A stretch of DNA of 18,195 nt from PALSA-926 sp964476835 (GCA_964476835.1 CAYZCE010000030.1:1-18195), one strand, 5' to 3'. Positions 9,197-18,166 are shown, counted from the stretch's first letter. The notes: a model not told the origin generated them from the letters alone. Made by a program: numbers and translations.

Positions 9197-10333
9197 CTAC
9201 CGCAGTTTCTTGACGATCTGGTCGAAGGTCTCGACATCGCGCGCCCAGGTGAGCAGGTTGTCGCGCTGGGCGGGGCTGAGCATGAAGACGCTGATGTACC
9301 AGTCCTTGTCGCCCAAGACAGCCACGCGCACCTCGTTGGCGGCGCCGGTGTTCTTTTTCGAGACGGCCTCGTAGACTTCATAGCGCGAGAAGACGAAGCG
9401 GTTGAAAGCCGGCGCCTTGTCGGAGGAGACGAGGGACTTGAAGGCGATGCCCAGCGTCTCGTCGAAGTACTTGCGGAGGTTTTCCATCTCCTTCGAGAGG
9501 CTGGTCTGCGCGCCGCGGTGCACGGCGGTCAGGCGGATGACGCCGTCGATGCGGCCGCCGAGGCCCTTGTTGTAGATCTGCACCGACATGTTGTTGGGGT
9601 CCTTGGTGTCGGGATAGCGCAGTTCCCACGATTGCGGGTAGGCGAACTTGAGCGCGTCGCCGAGCACGAAGGTCTTGTGCGGCTCGACCGTGTCGTCGGT
9701 CGGCATGATGAGGCGGAAGCTGTCGACCGTGGCCTGCTGCAGGTAGGACAGCGGGTCCTTGAGCGACAGCGGCGCGTCGAAGCGCGTGATCATCACGACG
9801 TCGCCGTTGAGCTGCGCGGAGATGCGCGTGAAGTTGCTTTGCAAGCCATCGACAGAGATGAACGAGGCCGAGGCGCGCTTGCCGGTGCCGTCAACCGCGA
9901 TTTTTTCAAGCGGCGCCCAGCCGTTGGTGCCCATATAGCTCTTCAGCCAGTTCTCGATCGAGATTTCGTAGGCGAGGCGCGCGGCCTGCACGGAAACCTG
10001 CGCCTGCAGCGTGCCGAGCATCGGGCTCTTGAACAGCGAGATCGGCGTCGGCACCGTCTGGCTGGCGTCGGGCGGCGGGGTGTTGGCGGTCTGCTGCTGC
10101 ACGGTCCAGTCGTTGGGCAATTGGATGTCGTACTCGAACTTCGGGTCGCTGAAAGGGATCTCGTGGAACGGCTTGGTGTTGGCCTTGAAGCTTGCGTCGT
10201 CGTGGATGTAGTACTGCTGCGCCGCGGGCGCGGCCTGCTTGCCGCCGATGCCGAAGAGCGCGTGGGCGGGCGGCGCGGCCACCAGAAGCAGCGCGGCGAG
10301 GGCGCCGGCGGCGGCGAAGGTCTTCGTCGTCAT
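9197..10333 (-). CDS. Exported protein with two similar domains, function unknown
   Basis: 378 aa. A signal peptide is clear: a Lys near the start, an Ala/Leu-rich core and an AHA site around residue 25. The mature protein appears to have two related halves: FEYDIQLPNDW (67-77) to VDSFRLI (203-209) and LKFAYPQSWELRYP (228-241) to VETFDQIVKKL (367-377). Each starts with a x-Y-x2-P-x2-W type strand, has a late beta pair and ends in an amphipathic helix. This layout recalls the PsbP/DcrB/Mog1-like fold, but that is inference. The ATG overlaps the stop of the upstream thioesterase gene by four bases and has GGAG close by, so the two form an operon. Confidence 0.82.
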   Translation of the reverse strand: MTTKTFAAAGALAALLLVAAPPAHALFGIGGKQAAPAAQQYYIHDDASFKANTKPFHEIPFSDPKFEYDIQLPNDWTVQQQTANTPPPDASQTVPTPISLFKSPMLGTLQAQVSVQAARLAYEISIENWLKSYMGTNGWAPLEKIAVDGTGKRASASFISVDGLQSNFTRISAQLNGDVVMITRFDAPLSLKDPLSYLQQATVDSFRLIMPTDDTVEPHKTFVLGDALKFAYPQSWELRYPDTKDPNNMSVQIYNKGLGGRIDGVIRLTAVHRGAQTSLSKEMENLRKYFDETLGIAFKSLVSSDKAPAFNRFVFSRYEVYEAVSKKNTGAANEVRVAVLGDKDWYISVFMLSPAQRDNLLTWARDVETFDQIVKKLR

Positions 10334-10725
10334 GCTTTCTCCTTGTGCACCGGCGTCGGGCGGTGGTTGTCGTCGATGGCGACGTAAGTGAATGTGCCTT
10401 CCGTCACCTTGTGCGCGTGATCGCCGAGGCGCGCGCGCGCCCAGCTTTCGATATGCACGGCGATGGAGGTGCGACCGATGCGCTCGACCTTGCAATAGCA
10501 GCTGACCTCGTCGCCGACCAGAACGGGCTTGTGGAAGCTCATCGCCTCGATGCCCACCGTGGCCACGCGCGTCTTCGACGTCTTGCTGGCGATGATGCTG
10601 CCCGCCAAGTCCATCTGCGAGAGCAGCCAGCCGCCGAAGATATCCCCGTTGGCGTTGGTGTCCGCCGGCATGGCGATGGTGCGCAGGGAAGGGCTGTTGT
10701 CGTAGTCGGGCTGTTCATAGCTCAT
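10330..10725 (-). CDS. yciA: Acyl-CoA thioesterase, YciA-type hotdog protein
   Basis: 131-aa single hotdog-fold thioesterase that hydrolyses acyl-CoA to free acid and CoA. The YciA signature AMPADTNANGDIFGGWLLSQMD (residues 18-39) with D39 as the likely catalytic acid is followed by VGIEAMSFHKPVLVGDEVSCY and the C-terminal VTEGTFTYVAID strand. The start is the ATG complementary to 10723-10725, with AGAGGAC upstream; this gives normal family length. Its stop overlaps the start of the exported two-domain protein by four bases. Partner and substrate chain length cannot be read from the sequence. The symbol is by family resemblance. Confidence 0.9.
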   Translation of the reverse strand: MSYEQPDYDNSPSLRTIAMPADTNANGDIFGGWLLSQMDLAGSIIASKTSKTRVATVGIEAMSFHKPVLVGDEVSCYCKVERIGRTSIAVHIESWARARLGDHAHKVTEGTFTYVAIDDNHRPTPVHKEKA

Positions 10726-10746
10726 GATTTTTGTCCTCTGGCGGCT

Positions 10747-10776
10747 ATCATAGGCCGAAAGGGCGGCGCTTGTCAT
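10747..10776 (-). promoter_or_regulatory. Candidate promoter for the thioesterase operon
   Basis: On the minus strand ATGACA (complement of 10771-10776) and TATGAT (complement of 10747-10752) are 18 bases apart, a good match to a sigma-70 promoter. The predicted leader to the ATG is short (about 15 bases) but still includes the SD. Confidence 0.5.
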
Positions 10777-10854
10777 CCGAAGTAGAAAAGGTTGCGTTTG
10801 AAAGGGAAAATGCGTACCCTAGGCCCCAATATTAACGTAATGCACGGAAAGACC

Positions 10855-12837
<1,983 letters not shown>

Positions 12838-12856
12838 TATCTTTTTATTTTTCGTA

Positions 12857-12912
12857 ATGACAATTTAAGCTTTTTCCGGTAGTATCTATCTGTATTTTGA
12901 AGATGCAGGGAG
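12857..12912 (+). promoter_or_regulatory. Promoter and ribosome site for the exported coiled-coil protein
   Basis: ATGACA (12857-12862) and TAGTAT (12880-12885) are exactly 17 bases apart in an AT-rich gap after parE. GGGAG at 12908-12912 is a good SD for the ATG at 12920. This suggests the gene is transcribed separately from parE. Confidence 0.55.
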
Positions 12913-12919
12913 AATCGTC

Positions 12920-13570
12920 ATGGATATCAAAGGATCGTTGCGCCGGGCTTTCATGACCACGGTTGCCGCCAGTGCATTGTTTGTCAGTGCCCGCGCGCAG
13001 ACGCAGGTGCGCGACACCGTCACGACGTCGAACCTGACCACCACGACGAACGGCACCGTGATGACGGCAGTGCTGACCGACACGCTCGACACCATCCCCT
13101 GGCATAAGGACCCGTTCTATATCAAGGAAATGCAGGACGAGTACAACAAGTATGCGTCGCGCGTTGAATCCATCCGCGCCAACGAACAGAACCAGATCAC
13201 GCACCTCAATGGCAATACCACGATGAACAACACGAACATGTGGACCTGGGGGACGATCTCGATCCCGCGCGTCGTCAGCAACAGCCAGCAGACGAAGGTC
13301 AACAACAACAACAAGGAATCGCAGACCGACCAGATCCAGAAGAACGCCGACACCTACGTCCAGAACGAAGAAGTGGCGCATACCTGGCGCATGAAGGCGA
13401 TCGAGAACAACTACAAGAGCGCCTACCTGCGCGACCACCCCGAGTACGGCAAGAGCAGCGTGGATATCGAGCTCAAGAACCTCGACAAGCAGATCGAGCT
13501 GACCAACAAGCAAATCCTGCTCCAGCAAAAGCAGGCCCAGTTGCAGAAGCTGCAAGGCTCTAAGCCCTGA
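12920..13570 (+). CDS. Exported Asn/Thr/Gln-rich coiled-coil protein, unassigned
   Basis: 216 aa, not recognised as a named family. The N-terminus (two Arg, hydrophobic core, SARA site near residue 26) is a probable Sec signal peptide with no lipobox. Residues 28-60 are Thr-rich, 88-140 are rich in Asn, Gln and Thr including a four-Asn run, and residues 180-212 form a strong heptad-like coiled coil of Leu, Lys and Gln. There is no transmembrane segment beyond the signal and no Cys in the mature part. It has its own promoter-like sequence and SD and lies between parE and the tRNA-Leu gene. A periplasmic or surface role as a structural or scaffold-type protein is only a guess. Confidence 0.8.
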   Translation: MDIKGSLRRAFMTTVAASALFVSARAQTQVRDTVTTSNLTTTTNGTVMTAVLTDTLDTIPWHKDPFYIKEMQDEYNKYASRVESIRANEQNQITHLNGNTTMNNTNMWTWGTISIPRVVSNSQQTKVNNNNKESQTDQIQKNADTYVQNEEVAHTWRMKAIENNYKSAYLRDHPEYGKSSVDIELKNLDKQIELTNKQILLQQKQAQLQKLQGSKP

Positions 13571-13619
13571 TTTAATTTACCTAATCCAGAAAAATCCCGC
13601 GGCGCGGCAACAAAACAAG

Positions 13620-13648
13620 TTGCGACTCTGCCCCCATTTCCCTATGAA
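13620..13648 (+). promoter_or_regulatory. Candidate promoter for tRNA-Leu
   Basis: TTGCGA (13620-13625) and TATGAA (13643-13648) are 17 bases apart, each matching four of six consensus bases, 35 bases before the tRNA. The stretch after it is GC-rich, as is common for stable RNA promoters. Confidence 0.45.
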
Positions 13649-13682
13649 TGTAGCTTCGCGTAAGCGCGTTTTTTGCGCGTTT

Positions 13683-13767
13683 GCGGGCGTGGCGGAATTG
13701 GTAGACGTGCTGGATTTAGGTTCCAGTGTCGCAAGACGTGTGGGTTCAAGTCCCTCCGCCCGCACCA
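13683..13767 (+). tRNA. tRNA-Leu (anticodon TAG)
   Basis: Class II tRNA with acceptor GCGGGCG/CGCCCGC, anticodon stem CTGGA/TCCAG around loop TTTAGGT (anticodon TAG), a long variable arm TGTCG-CAAG-ACGTG, discriminator A and encoded CCA at 13765-13767. All arms pair. Confidence 0.97.
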
Positions 13768-13771
13768 CGTT

Positions 13772-13788
13772 TCGCCCAAGCCGGGCGA
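13772..13788 (+). other. Hairpin between tRNA-Leu and tig
   Basis: Perfect six-pair stem TCGCCC/GGGCGA with a five-base loop, starting five bases after the tRNA CCA. No T-run follows, so it is more likely a processing or leader structure of a tRNA-tig transcript than a terminator. Confidence 0.45.
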
Positions 13789-13840
13789 CGCGCGGCAAAG
13801 ACAGATTTTGGAACTGAAACAAAGGAAACGAGATTTTATC

Positions 13841-15226
13841 ATGCAGATCAAGCAGACCAAAAAAGACAAGCTTCAGGCCGAATTCACCGTCACCCTGACG
13901 GCGGGCGAAGTTGATCAGAAGATCAACGAGAAGCTGGAAGAGATCGGCAAGACGGTCAAGATGCCCGGCTTCCGTCCCGGCAAGGTGCCGATGGCGCTGC
14001 TGAAGTCGAAGTACGGCCAGGCCGTCATGGGCGAAGTGCTGGAAAGCGCCGTCAACGACAGCACGCTCAAGGCGATCAACGAAAATAATCTGCGCCCCGC
14101 GACGCGCCCGAAGATCGAAGTGAAGTCCTTCGACGAAAAGTCGGGCCTTGAATACAACATGGCGATCGAGCTGCTGCCCGAGATCAAGGTGATGGATTTC
14201 TCCGGCCTCAAGATCGAAAAGCTGACTGCCAAGCCTGAACCCAAGGCCGTCAAGGAAGCGCTGGAGCGCATCGCGTCGTCCAACAAGACCTCCGAAAAGG
14301 TCGAGGAAAACCGCGGCGCCAAGATCGGCGACATCGTCGTCATCGACTTCGACGGCACCGTCGACGGCAAGCCGTTCCCCGGCATGAAGGGCAACGACTT
14401 CTCGCTCGAGCTTGGCACCAAGAGCTTCATCGACACCTTCGAAGACCAGCTCGTCGGCGCCAAGGCCGGCGACAAGAAGACCGTCAACGTCACCTTCCCG
14501 AAGGACTACGGCCACGCTGAACTGCAAGGCGTGAAGGCCGTGTTCGAAGTCGCGGTGAAGGAACTGCGTACGCCTGTCGCGGCGAAGCTCGACGACGAAT
14601 TCGCCAAGAGTCTCGGCTTCGAAAGCCTCGCCAAGGTGGAAGAGGCGATCGAGAAGCAGATGCAATCCGAGTACGACCAGGTCGCGCGCATGAACGTCAA
14701 GCGCGCGCTGCTTGACGCCCTCGACGAAGGCCACGACTTCGACGTGCCGGCCGGCATGGTCCAGTCCGAGTTCTTCAGCATCTGGCGCCAGGTCAAGGGC
14801 CACCAGCACAAGGACGATCCGTCCCACGTGCACGGCGAAGCCTGCGACCACGACCATGACGAAGGCACGAAGGAAGAGCGCGACGAGTACATGGACATCG
14901 CCAACCGCCGCGTCAAGCTGGGCCTCGTCCTCGCCGAAGCCGGTCGAATCAACAAGATCGAAGTGACCACGCCGGAACTGCAGCAGGCGGTCGTCAACGA
15001 AGCGCGCCGCTACCCCGGCCGCGAGCGTCAGGTGTTTGAATTCTACCAGAAAAACCCCAACGCCCTCGAAGGCCTGAAGGCGCCGATCTACGAAGACAAG
15101 GTCGTTGACTTTATTTTGGAAAATGCTAAGGTAGACACACGCCAAGTCTCGATCGAAGAACTCACCAAGGCAGCCGAAGAGGAAGAGGGTAATAAAAATT
15201 CAAAAAAGACCTCTAAGAAGAAATAA
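13841..15226 (+). CDS. tig: Trigger factor, ribosome-associated chaperone
   Basis: 461-aa trigger factor (peptidyl-prolyl isomerase and nascent-chain chaperone). The ribosome-binding loop MPGFRPGKVP lies near residue 42-51, the FKBP-type PPIase domain begins at GAKIGDIVVIDFDGTVDGKPFPG, and the C-terminal chaperone arms include ANRRVKLGLVLAEAGRINKIEV and NPNALEGLKAPIYEDKVVDFIL. Residues 321-339 hold an unusual His-rich insert with three H-x-H pairs and C335. The C-terminus is Glu/Lys-rich low complexity. The ATG at 13841 is clear from the family N-terminus, although the nearest SD (AAAGGA, 13821-13826) is about 14 bases away. It heads the tig-clpP-lon chaperone/protease cluster. Confidence 0.96.
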   Translation: MQIKQTKKDKLQAEFTVTLTAGEVDQKINEKLEEIGKTVKMPGFRPGKVPMALLKSKYGQAVMGEVLESAVNDSTLKAINENNLRPATRPKIEVKSFDEKSGLEYNMAIELLPEIKVMDFSGLKIEKLTAKPEPKAVKEALERIASSNKTSEKVEENRGAKIGDIVVIDFDGTVDGKPFPGMKGNDFSLELGTKSFIDTFEDQLVGAKAGDKKTVNVTFPKDYGHAELQGVKAVFEVAVKELRTPVAAKLDDEFAKSLGFESLAKVEEAIEKQMQSEYDQVARMNVKRALLDALDEGHDFDVPAGMVQSEFFSIWRQVKGHQHKDDPSHVHGEACDHDHDEGTKEERDEYMDIANRRVKLGLVLAEAGRINKIEVTTPELQQAVVNEARRYPGRERQVFEFYQKNPNALEGLKAPIYEDKVVDFILENAKVDTRQVSIEELTKAAEEEEGNKNSKKTSKKK

Positions 15227-15293
15227 GCCTGTACGACGACCGAGAATCTGGTAATATCTGGGATCCAAATCAAAAGACAGAAGGATAGCTGAC

Positions 15294-16259
15294 ATGACGA
15301 ACGTAAATCCTCAATACAAAGCGAACGAAGAAAACCTGAAAGCGCTTTGGGATCACTGCCAAGCCGAAGCCGGCCAGGCGTTGAAGGATTTTGCGGTCAA
15401 GAACGGCCTGCCTATTCCCGCCGTGCGCGACGAAGATGGCGGCTACGACGTCCTCTCCCGCCTGCTGAAGGACCGTATCGTCCTCGCGATGGGCGGCGTG
15501 GACGCCGGCATGATGGTCAGCATCGTGGCGCAGCTGAAGTTCCTTGAGGCTGTTGATGCCAAGAAAGAAATCATCATGATGGTCAACTCGCCGGGCGGCT
15601 CCGTCATCGACGGCCTGGCGATCTACGACACGATGCGCAACATCAGCTGCCCGATCACGACGTTCGGTATCGGCATGCAGGCCTCCATGGGCTCGATCCT
15701 GATGGCTGGCGGCGACAAGCGCGTCATGAGCCCCAACGCCAAGCTGCTGGTGCACTCGCTCTCCAGCGGCACCCAAGGCACCTATGCGGACCAGGCACTG
15801 AACCTCGATTTCTCGGAACGCCTCTTTGACGACCTGAAGGCCGTGTATGTCGCGCGCCTTGGCTTCACCCCTGAATTCTGCGACCTCTTCTGCGCGCAGG
15901 ACACCTGGCTGACGGCGGATCAGGCCATCAAGATCGGCTATATCCACGGCGTGAGCACCATCACCGATCCGGAAGTGGCCGCGAAGAAGGCCGACCCTTA
16001 CGCTTCCGCCGCCCAGGCTTTCCTGAAGGCGAAGCAGGACACCCGCGTATCGAAGGTTGCCGGCCTGTCCTCGGACGAACTGATCCGCAAGCTGACGATG
16101 TCCAAGAAGGAAGATGCGGAACTCCGACCGGAAATCATTACGGAACTGGGCTCCCGCCCCGAATCCTGGGTAGCGGAGCGCCGTGCGAAGGCTGGCGTGT
16201 CCAACGACAACATCGGCGTGACCAAGGCCAAGAAGACGGGCAACGGTCCCAAGAACTAA
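15294..16259 (+). CDS. ClpP-like serine protease paralogue with C-terminal extension
   Basis: 321 aa. Residues about 50-220 align with ClpP: YDVLSRLLKDRIVL, MVNSPGGSVIDGLAIYDTM, GMQASMGSILMAGG. The triad S131, H154 (LLVHSLSSG) and D203 (AQDTWLTADQA) is intact, so it looks catalytic rather than a ClpR-type dead subunit. It has two residues fewer than ClpP between Ser and His and GYIHGV in place of GLIDHI. The N-terminal 45 residues and a Lys-rich tail of about 100 residues (221-321) have no counterpart in the neighbouring ClpP. The ATG has AGAAGGA upstream. It lies 67 bases after tig and 96 bases before canonical clpP. It could form mixed rings with that ClpP or a separate protease. Confidence 0.9.
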   Translation: MTNVNPQYKANEENLKALWDHCQAEAGQALKDFAVKNGLPIPAVRDEDGGYDVLSRLLKDRIVLAMGGVDAGMMVSIVAQLKFLEAVDAKKEIIMMVNSPGGSVIDGLAIYDTMRNISCPITTFGIGMQASMGSILMAGGDKRVMSPNAKLLVHSLSSGTQGTYADQALNLDFSERLFDDLKAVYVARLGFTPEFCDLFCAQDTWLTADQAIKIGYIHGVSTITDPEVAAKKADPYASAAQAFLKAKQDTRVSKVAGLSSDELIRKLTMSKKEDAELRPEIITELGSRPESWVAERRAKAGVSNDNIGVTKAKKTGNGPKN

Positions 16260-16260
16260 A

Positions 16261-16281
16261 AAAGCCTTTAAACTGGGCTTT
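16261..16281 (+). other. Short hairpin after the ClpP-like gene
   Basis: Six-pair inverted repeat AAAGCC/GGCTTT with a nine-base loop just after the stop codon, without a T-run. It may protect the 3' end of the mRNA or pause transcription. Confidence 0.35.
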
Positions 16282-16290
16282 CAATCTTGC

Positions 16291-16296
16291 TAATAT
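16291..16296 (+). promoter_or_regulatory. Possible -10 element upstream of clpP
   Basis: TAATAT, with a poor TTAAAC at 16268-16273 as -35 (17-base spacing). Transcription from it would start at about the base of the following UUCG hairpin. A similar GTAATATC is found at 15251-15258 before the ClpP-like gene. Confidence 0.35.
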
Positions 16297-16299
16297 CAG

Positions 16300-16330
16300 G
16301 CGGTCGGCTCTTCGGGGTCGGCCGCTTTTT
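16300..16330 (+). terminator. Strong UUCG terminator/attenuator in the clpP leader
   Basis: Eleven-pair stem (16300-16310 with 16315-16325, three G-T pairs), TTCG tetraloop at 16311-16314 and five T at 16326-16330. It lies only 25 bases before the clpP ATG, so there is no room for a complete promoter between it and the gene. It ends the upstream transcript or attenuates clpP. Confidence 0.75.
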
Positions 16331-16355
16331 ACTTTTGAACCCCAGAGGACCCAAG

Positions 16356-16994
16356 ATGACCCACTATCCCGAGCAAATGAGCACCCTGATCCCGATGGTG
16401 ATCGAGCAGACCGCCCGCGGTGAACGTTCGTTCGACCTCTACTCGCGCCTGCTGAAAGAGCGCATCATCTTCCTCTCCGGTCCCGTCAACGACCATGTGT
16501 CGACGCTGATCTGCGCTCAGCTCCTGTTCCTCGAGTCCGAGAACCCGAAGCGCGACATCTACATGTACATCAACTCGCCCGGCGGCGTCGTCACCTCCGG
16601 CCTCGCCATGTACGACACCATGCAATACATCAAGCCCGACGTGGCGACCGTTTGCATCGGCCAGGCATGCTCGATGGGCTCCCTGCTGCTGGCAGCGGGC
16701 GCGGCAGGCAAGCGCTACTCGCTCCCCAACTCGCGCGTGATGGTGCACCAGCCCTCGGGCGGCGCACAGGGTCAGGCGACCGACATCGAGATCCAAGCCA
16801 AGGAAATCCTTTCCTTGCGCATGCGCCTGAACGACATCTACGTCAAGCACACAGGCCAGAAGCTCAAGGCGATCGAAGAAGCCCTCGAGCGCGATCGCTT
16901 CATGTCCGCTGAAGACGCCAAGGCGTTCGGCCTCATCGACCATATCGTCGAGAAGCAGCCGTTCGACAACAGCGGCGAAAAGAAAGCCGCTTAA
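16356..16994 (+). CDS. clpP: ClpP, ATP-dependent Clp protease proteolytic subunit
   Basis: 212-aa canonical ClpP, the tetradecameric serine protease chamber used with ClpX or ClpA. The N-terminus LIPMVIEQTARGERSFDLYSRLLKERIIFL, INSPGGVVTSGLAMYDTM and the triad S106 (QACSMGSLLLA), H131 (VMVHQPSGG) and D180 (ERDRFMSA) are all present with normal spacing. The ATG at 16356 follows AGAGGA (16344-16349); a longer upstream frame reads through the leader hairpin and is unlikely. Instead of clpX, the next gene is lon, and a second ClpP-like gene precedes it. Confidence 0.97.
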   Translation: MTHYPEQMSTLIPMVIEQTARGERSFDLYSRLLKERIIFLSGPVNDHVSTLICAQLLFLESENPKRDIYMYINSPGGVVTSGLAMYDTMQYIKPDVATVCIGQACSMGSLLLAAGAAGKRYSLPNSRVMVHQPSGGAQGQATDIEIQAKEILSLRMRLNDIYVKHTGQKLKAIEEALERDRFMSAEDAKAFGLIDHIVEKQPFDNSGEKKAA

Positions 16995-17015
16995 GGCCTA
17001 AAAACCCTTATTTTT
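16992..17015 (+). terminator. Weak terminator after clpP
   Basis: Five-pair stem TAAGG/CCTTA with nine-base loop, directly followed by five T. The stem starts in the clpP stop codon. It is weak but well placed. Confidence 0.4.
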
Positions 17016-17022
17016 CACTGAC

Positions 17023-17042
17023 ATCCCTGCGAGAGCAGGGAT
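17023..17042. other. Perfect eight-pair GNRA hairpin between clpP and lon
   Basis: ATCCCTGC and GCAGGGAT around a GAGA tetraloop, with no T-run after it. It may stabilise or mark processing of RNA in the 173-base clpP-lon gap, which holds no clpX remnant that I can see. Confidence 0.5.
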
Positions 17043-17087
17043 TGGGTACGCGTCTGCGTGTCATAGGGTGTACTGATACGTGCGGAA

Positions 17088-17120
17088 GTTAAAAATTATT
17101 AACGATTGCTTCGCTATAAT
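17088..17120 (+). promoter_or_regulatory. lon promoter with inverted repeat
   Basis: A perfect TATAAT at 17115-17120 lacks a good -35. In its place lies the inverted repeat GTTAA-N6-TTAAC (17088-17103), which could bind a regulator. GAAAGGAT just before the ATG at 17168 is the ribosome site. Confidence 0.5.
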
Positions 17121-17167
17121 GTACAGTCCCCCGGGCATGGGCCGCGGAGGGTGAAAGGATTGAAACG

Positions 17168-18166
17168 ATGCACGAAACGCTGACGACAGCTGGCGCGCAA
17201 TATCCGGTTCTCCCCTTGCGGGACATCGTGGTGTTCCCGCACATGATCGTGCCCCTCTTCGTGGGCCGCGAAAAATCCGTGCGCGCGCTTGAAGCCGCGA
17301 TGAAGGACAACCGCCAGGTCATCCTCGTCACCCAGAAATCCGCGCAGCAGGACGACCCGACGCCGGGCGACCTCTTCAACATCGGCACCATGGGCACTGT
17401 CCTGCAATTGCTGAAGCTGCCCGATGGCACCGTCAAGGTGCTGGTCGAAGGCCAGCGCCGCGTCGACATTAAATCCTACACCGCGCGCGCCGAATATTTT
17501 GAGGCGCATGCCGAAGCGATCGAGACCGCGCCGGCCTCGGGCGAGGCCATCTCCGCGCTGATGCGCGCGGCGGTCACGCAATTCGACCTCTACGTCAAGC
17601 TCAACAAGAAAATCCCGCCCGAGATCATCGCCTCCATCGGCGCGATCGACGAGGCCGAGAAGCTGGCCGATACCATTTCCTCGCACCTCGCGCTGAAAAT
17701 CGCCGACCGCCAGAAGCTGCTCGAGACCATTTCGGTCGCCGAGCGCCTCGAGAAGATCTTCGCCCTCATGGAAGGCGAGATCAGCGTGATGGAAGTCGAA
17801 AAGCGCGTGCGCGGCCGCGTCAAGCGCCAGATGGAGAAGACGCAGCGCGAATACTACCTGAATGAGCAGATGAAGGCCATTCACAAGGAACTGCACGAAG
17901 GCGACGAGGGCACCGACGAACTCACCGAGCTCGAGGACAAGATCAAACGCGTCCGCATGAGCAAGGAAGCCCGCGCCAAGTGCGAAGGCGAGTTGAAGAA
18001 GCTGCGCCAGATGAGCCCGATGTCGGCGGAAGCCGGCGTCGTGCGCAACTATCTCGACTGGATGGTGTCCGTGCCGTGGAGCAAGCGCACCAAAGTCCTG
18101 CGCGACCTGAAATACGCCGAGAAGGTGCTGGAAAAAGACCACTACGGCCTCGAAAAGGTCAAGTAA
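17168..18166 (+). CDS. lon: Lon protease, N-terminal part, ended by an in-frame TAA
   Basis: N-terminal 332 residues of Lon, the ATP-dependent cytoplasmic protease for misfolded and regulatory proteins. YPVLPLRDIVVFPHMIVPLFVGREKS starts the substrate-binding domain; VRGRVKRQMEKTQREYYLNEQMKAIHKELHEG and YLDWMVSVPWSK follow in order. A TAA at 18164-18166 ends the frame just before the AAA+ domain. The sequence after it (18167-18195) reads RILEYLAVQ, the exact continuation of Lon, and homologues have Glu or Asp at the stop, so one base (GAA to TAA) explains it. It is either a sequence error near the window edge or a nonsense mutation; if real, no ATPase or protease domain is made. The rest of the gene lies outside the window. 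Confidence 0.9.
   Translation: MHETLTTAGAQYPVLPLRDIVVFPHMIVPLFVGREKSVRALEAAMKDNRQVILVTQKSAQQDDPTPGDLFNIGTMGTVLQLLKLPDGTVKVLVEGQRRVDIKSYTARAEYFEAHAEAIETAPASGEAISALMRAAVTQFDLYVKLNKKIPPEIIASIGAIDEAEKLADTISSHLALKIADRQKLLETISVAERLEKIFALMEGEISVMEVEKRVRGRVKRQMEKTQREYYLNEQMKAIHKELHEGDEGTDELTELEDKIKRVRMSKEARAKCEGELKKLRQMSPMSAEAGVVRNYLDWMVSVPWSKRTKVLRDLKYAEKVLEKDHYGLEKVK

Noticed and set aside
8951..10387. Plus-strand open frame of 478 codons opposite the DJ-1 and exported-protein genes
   Set aside because: It crosses two minus-strand genes and the gap between them; the minus-strand proteins have a signal peptide, SD sites and family motifs, and this one has none.
13577..15145. Minus-strand open frame of 522 codons opposite tig
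   Set aside because: It runs antisense through tig and the tRNA-Leu gene; the coding signal belongs to the plus-strand trigger factor.
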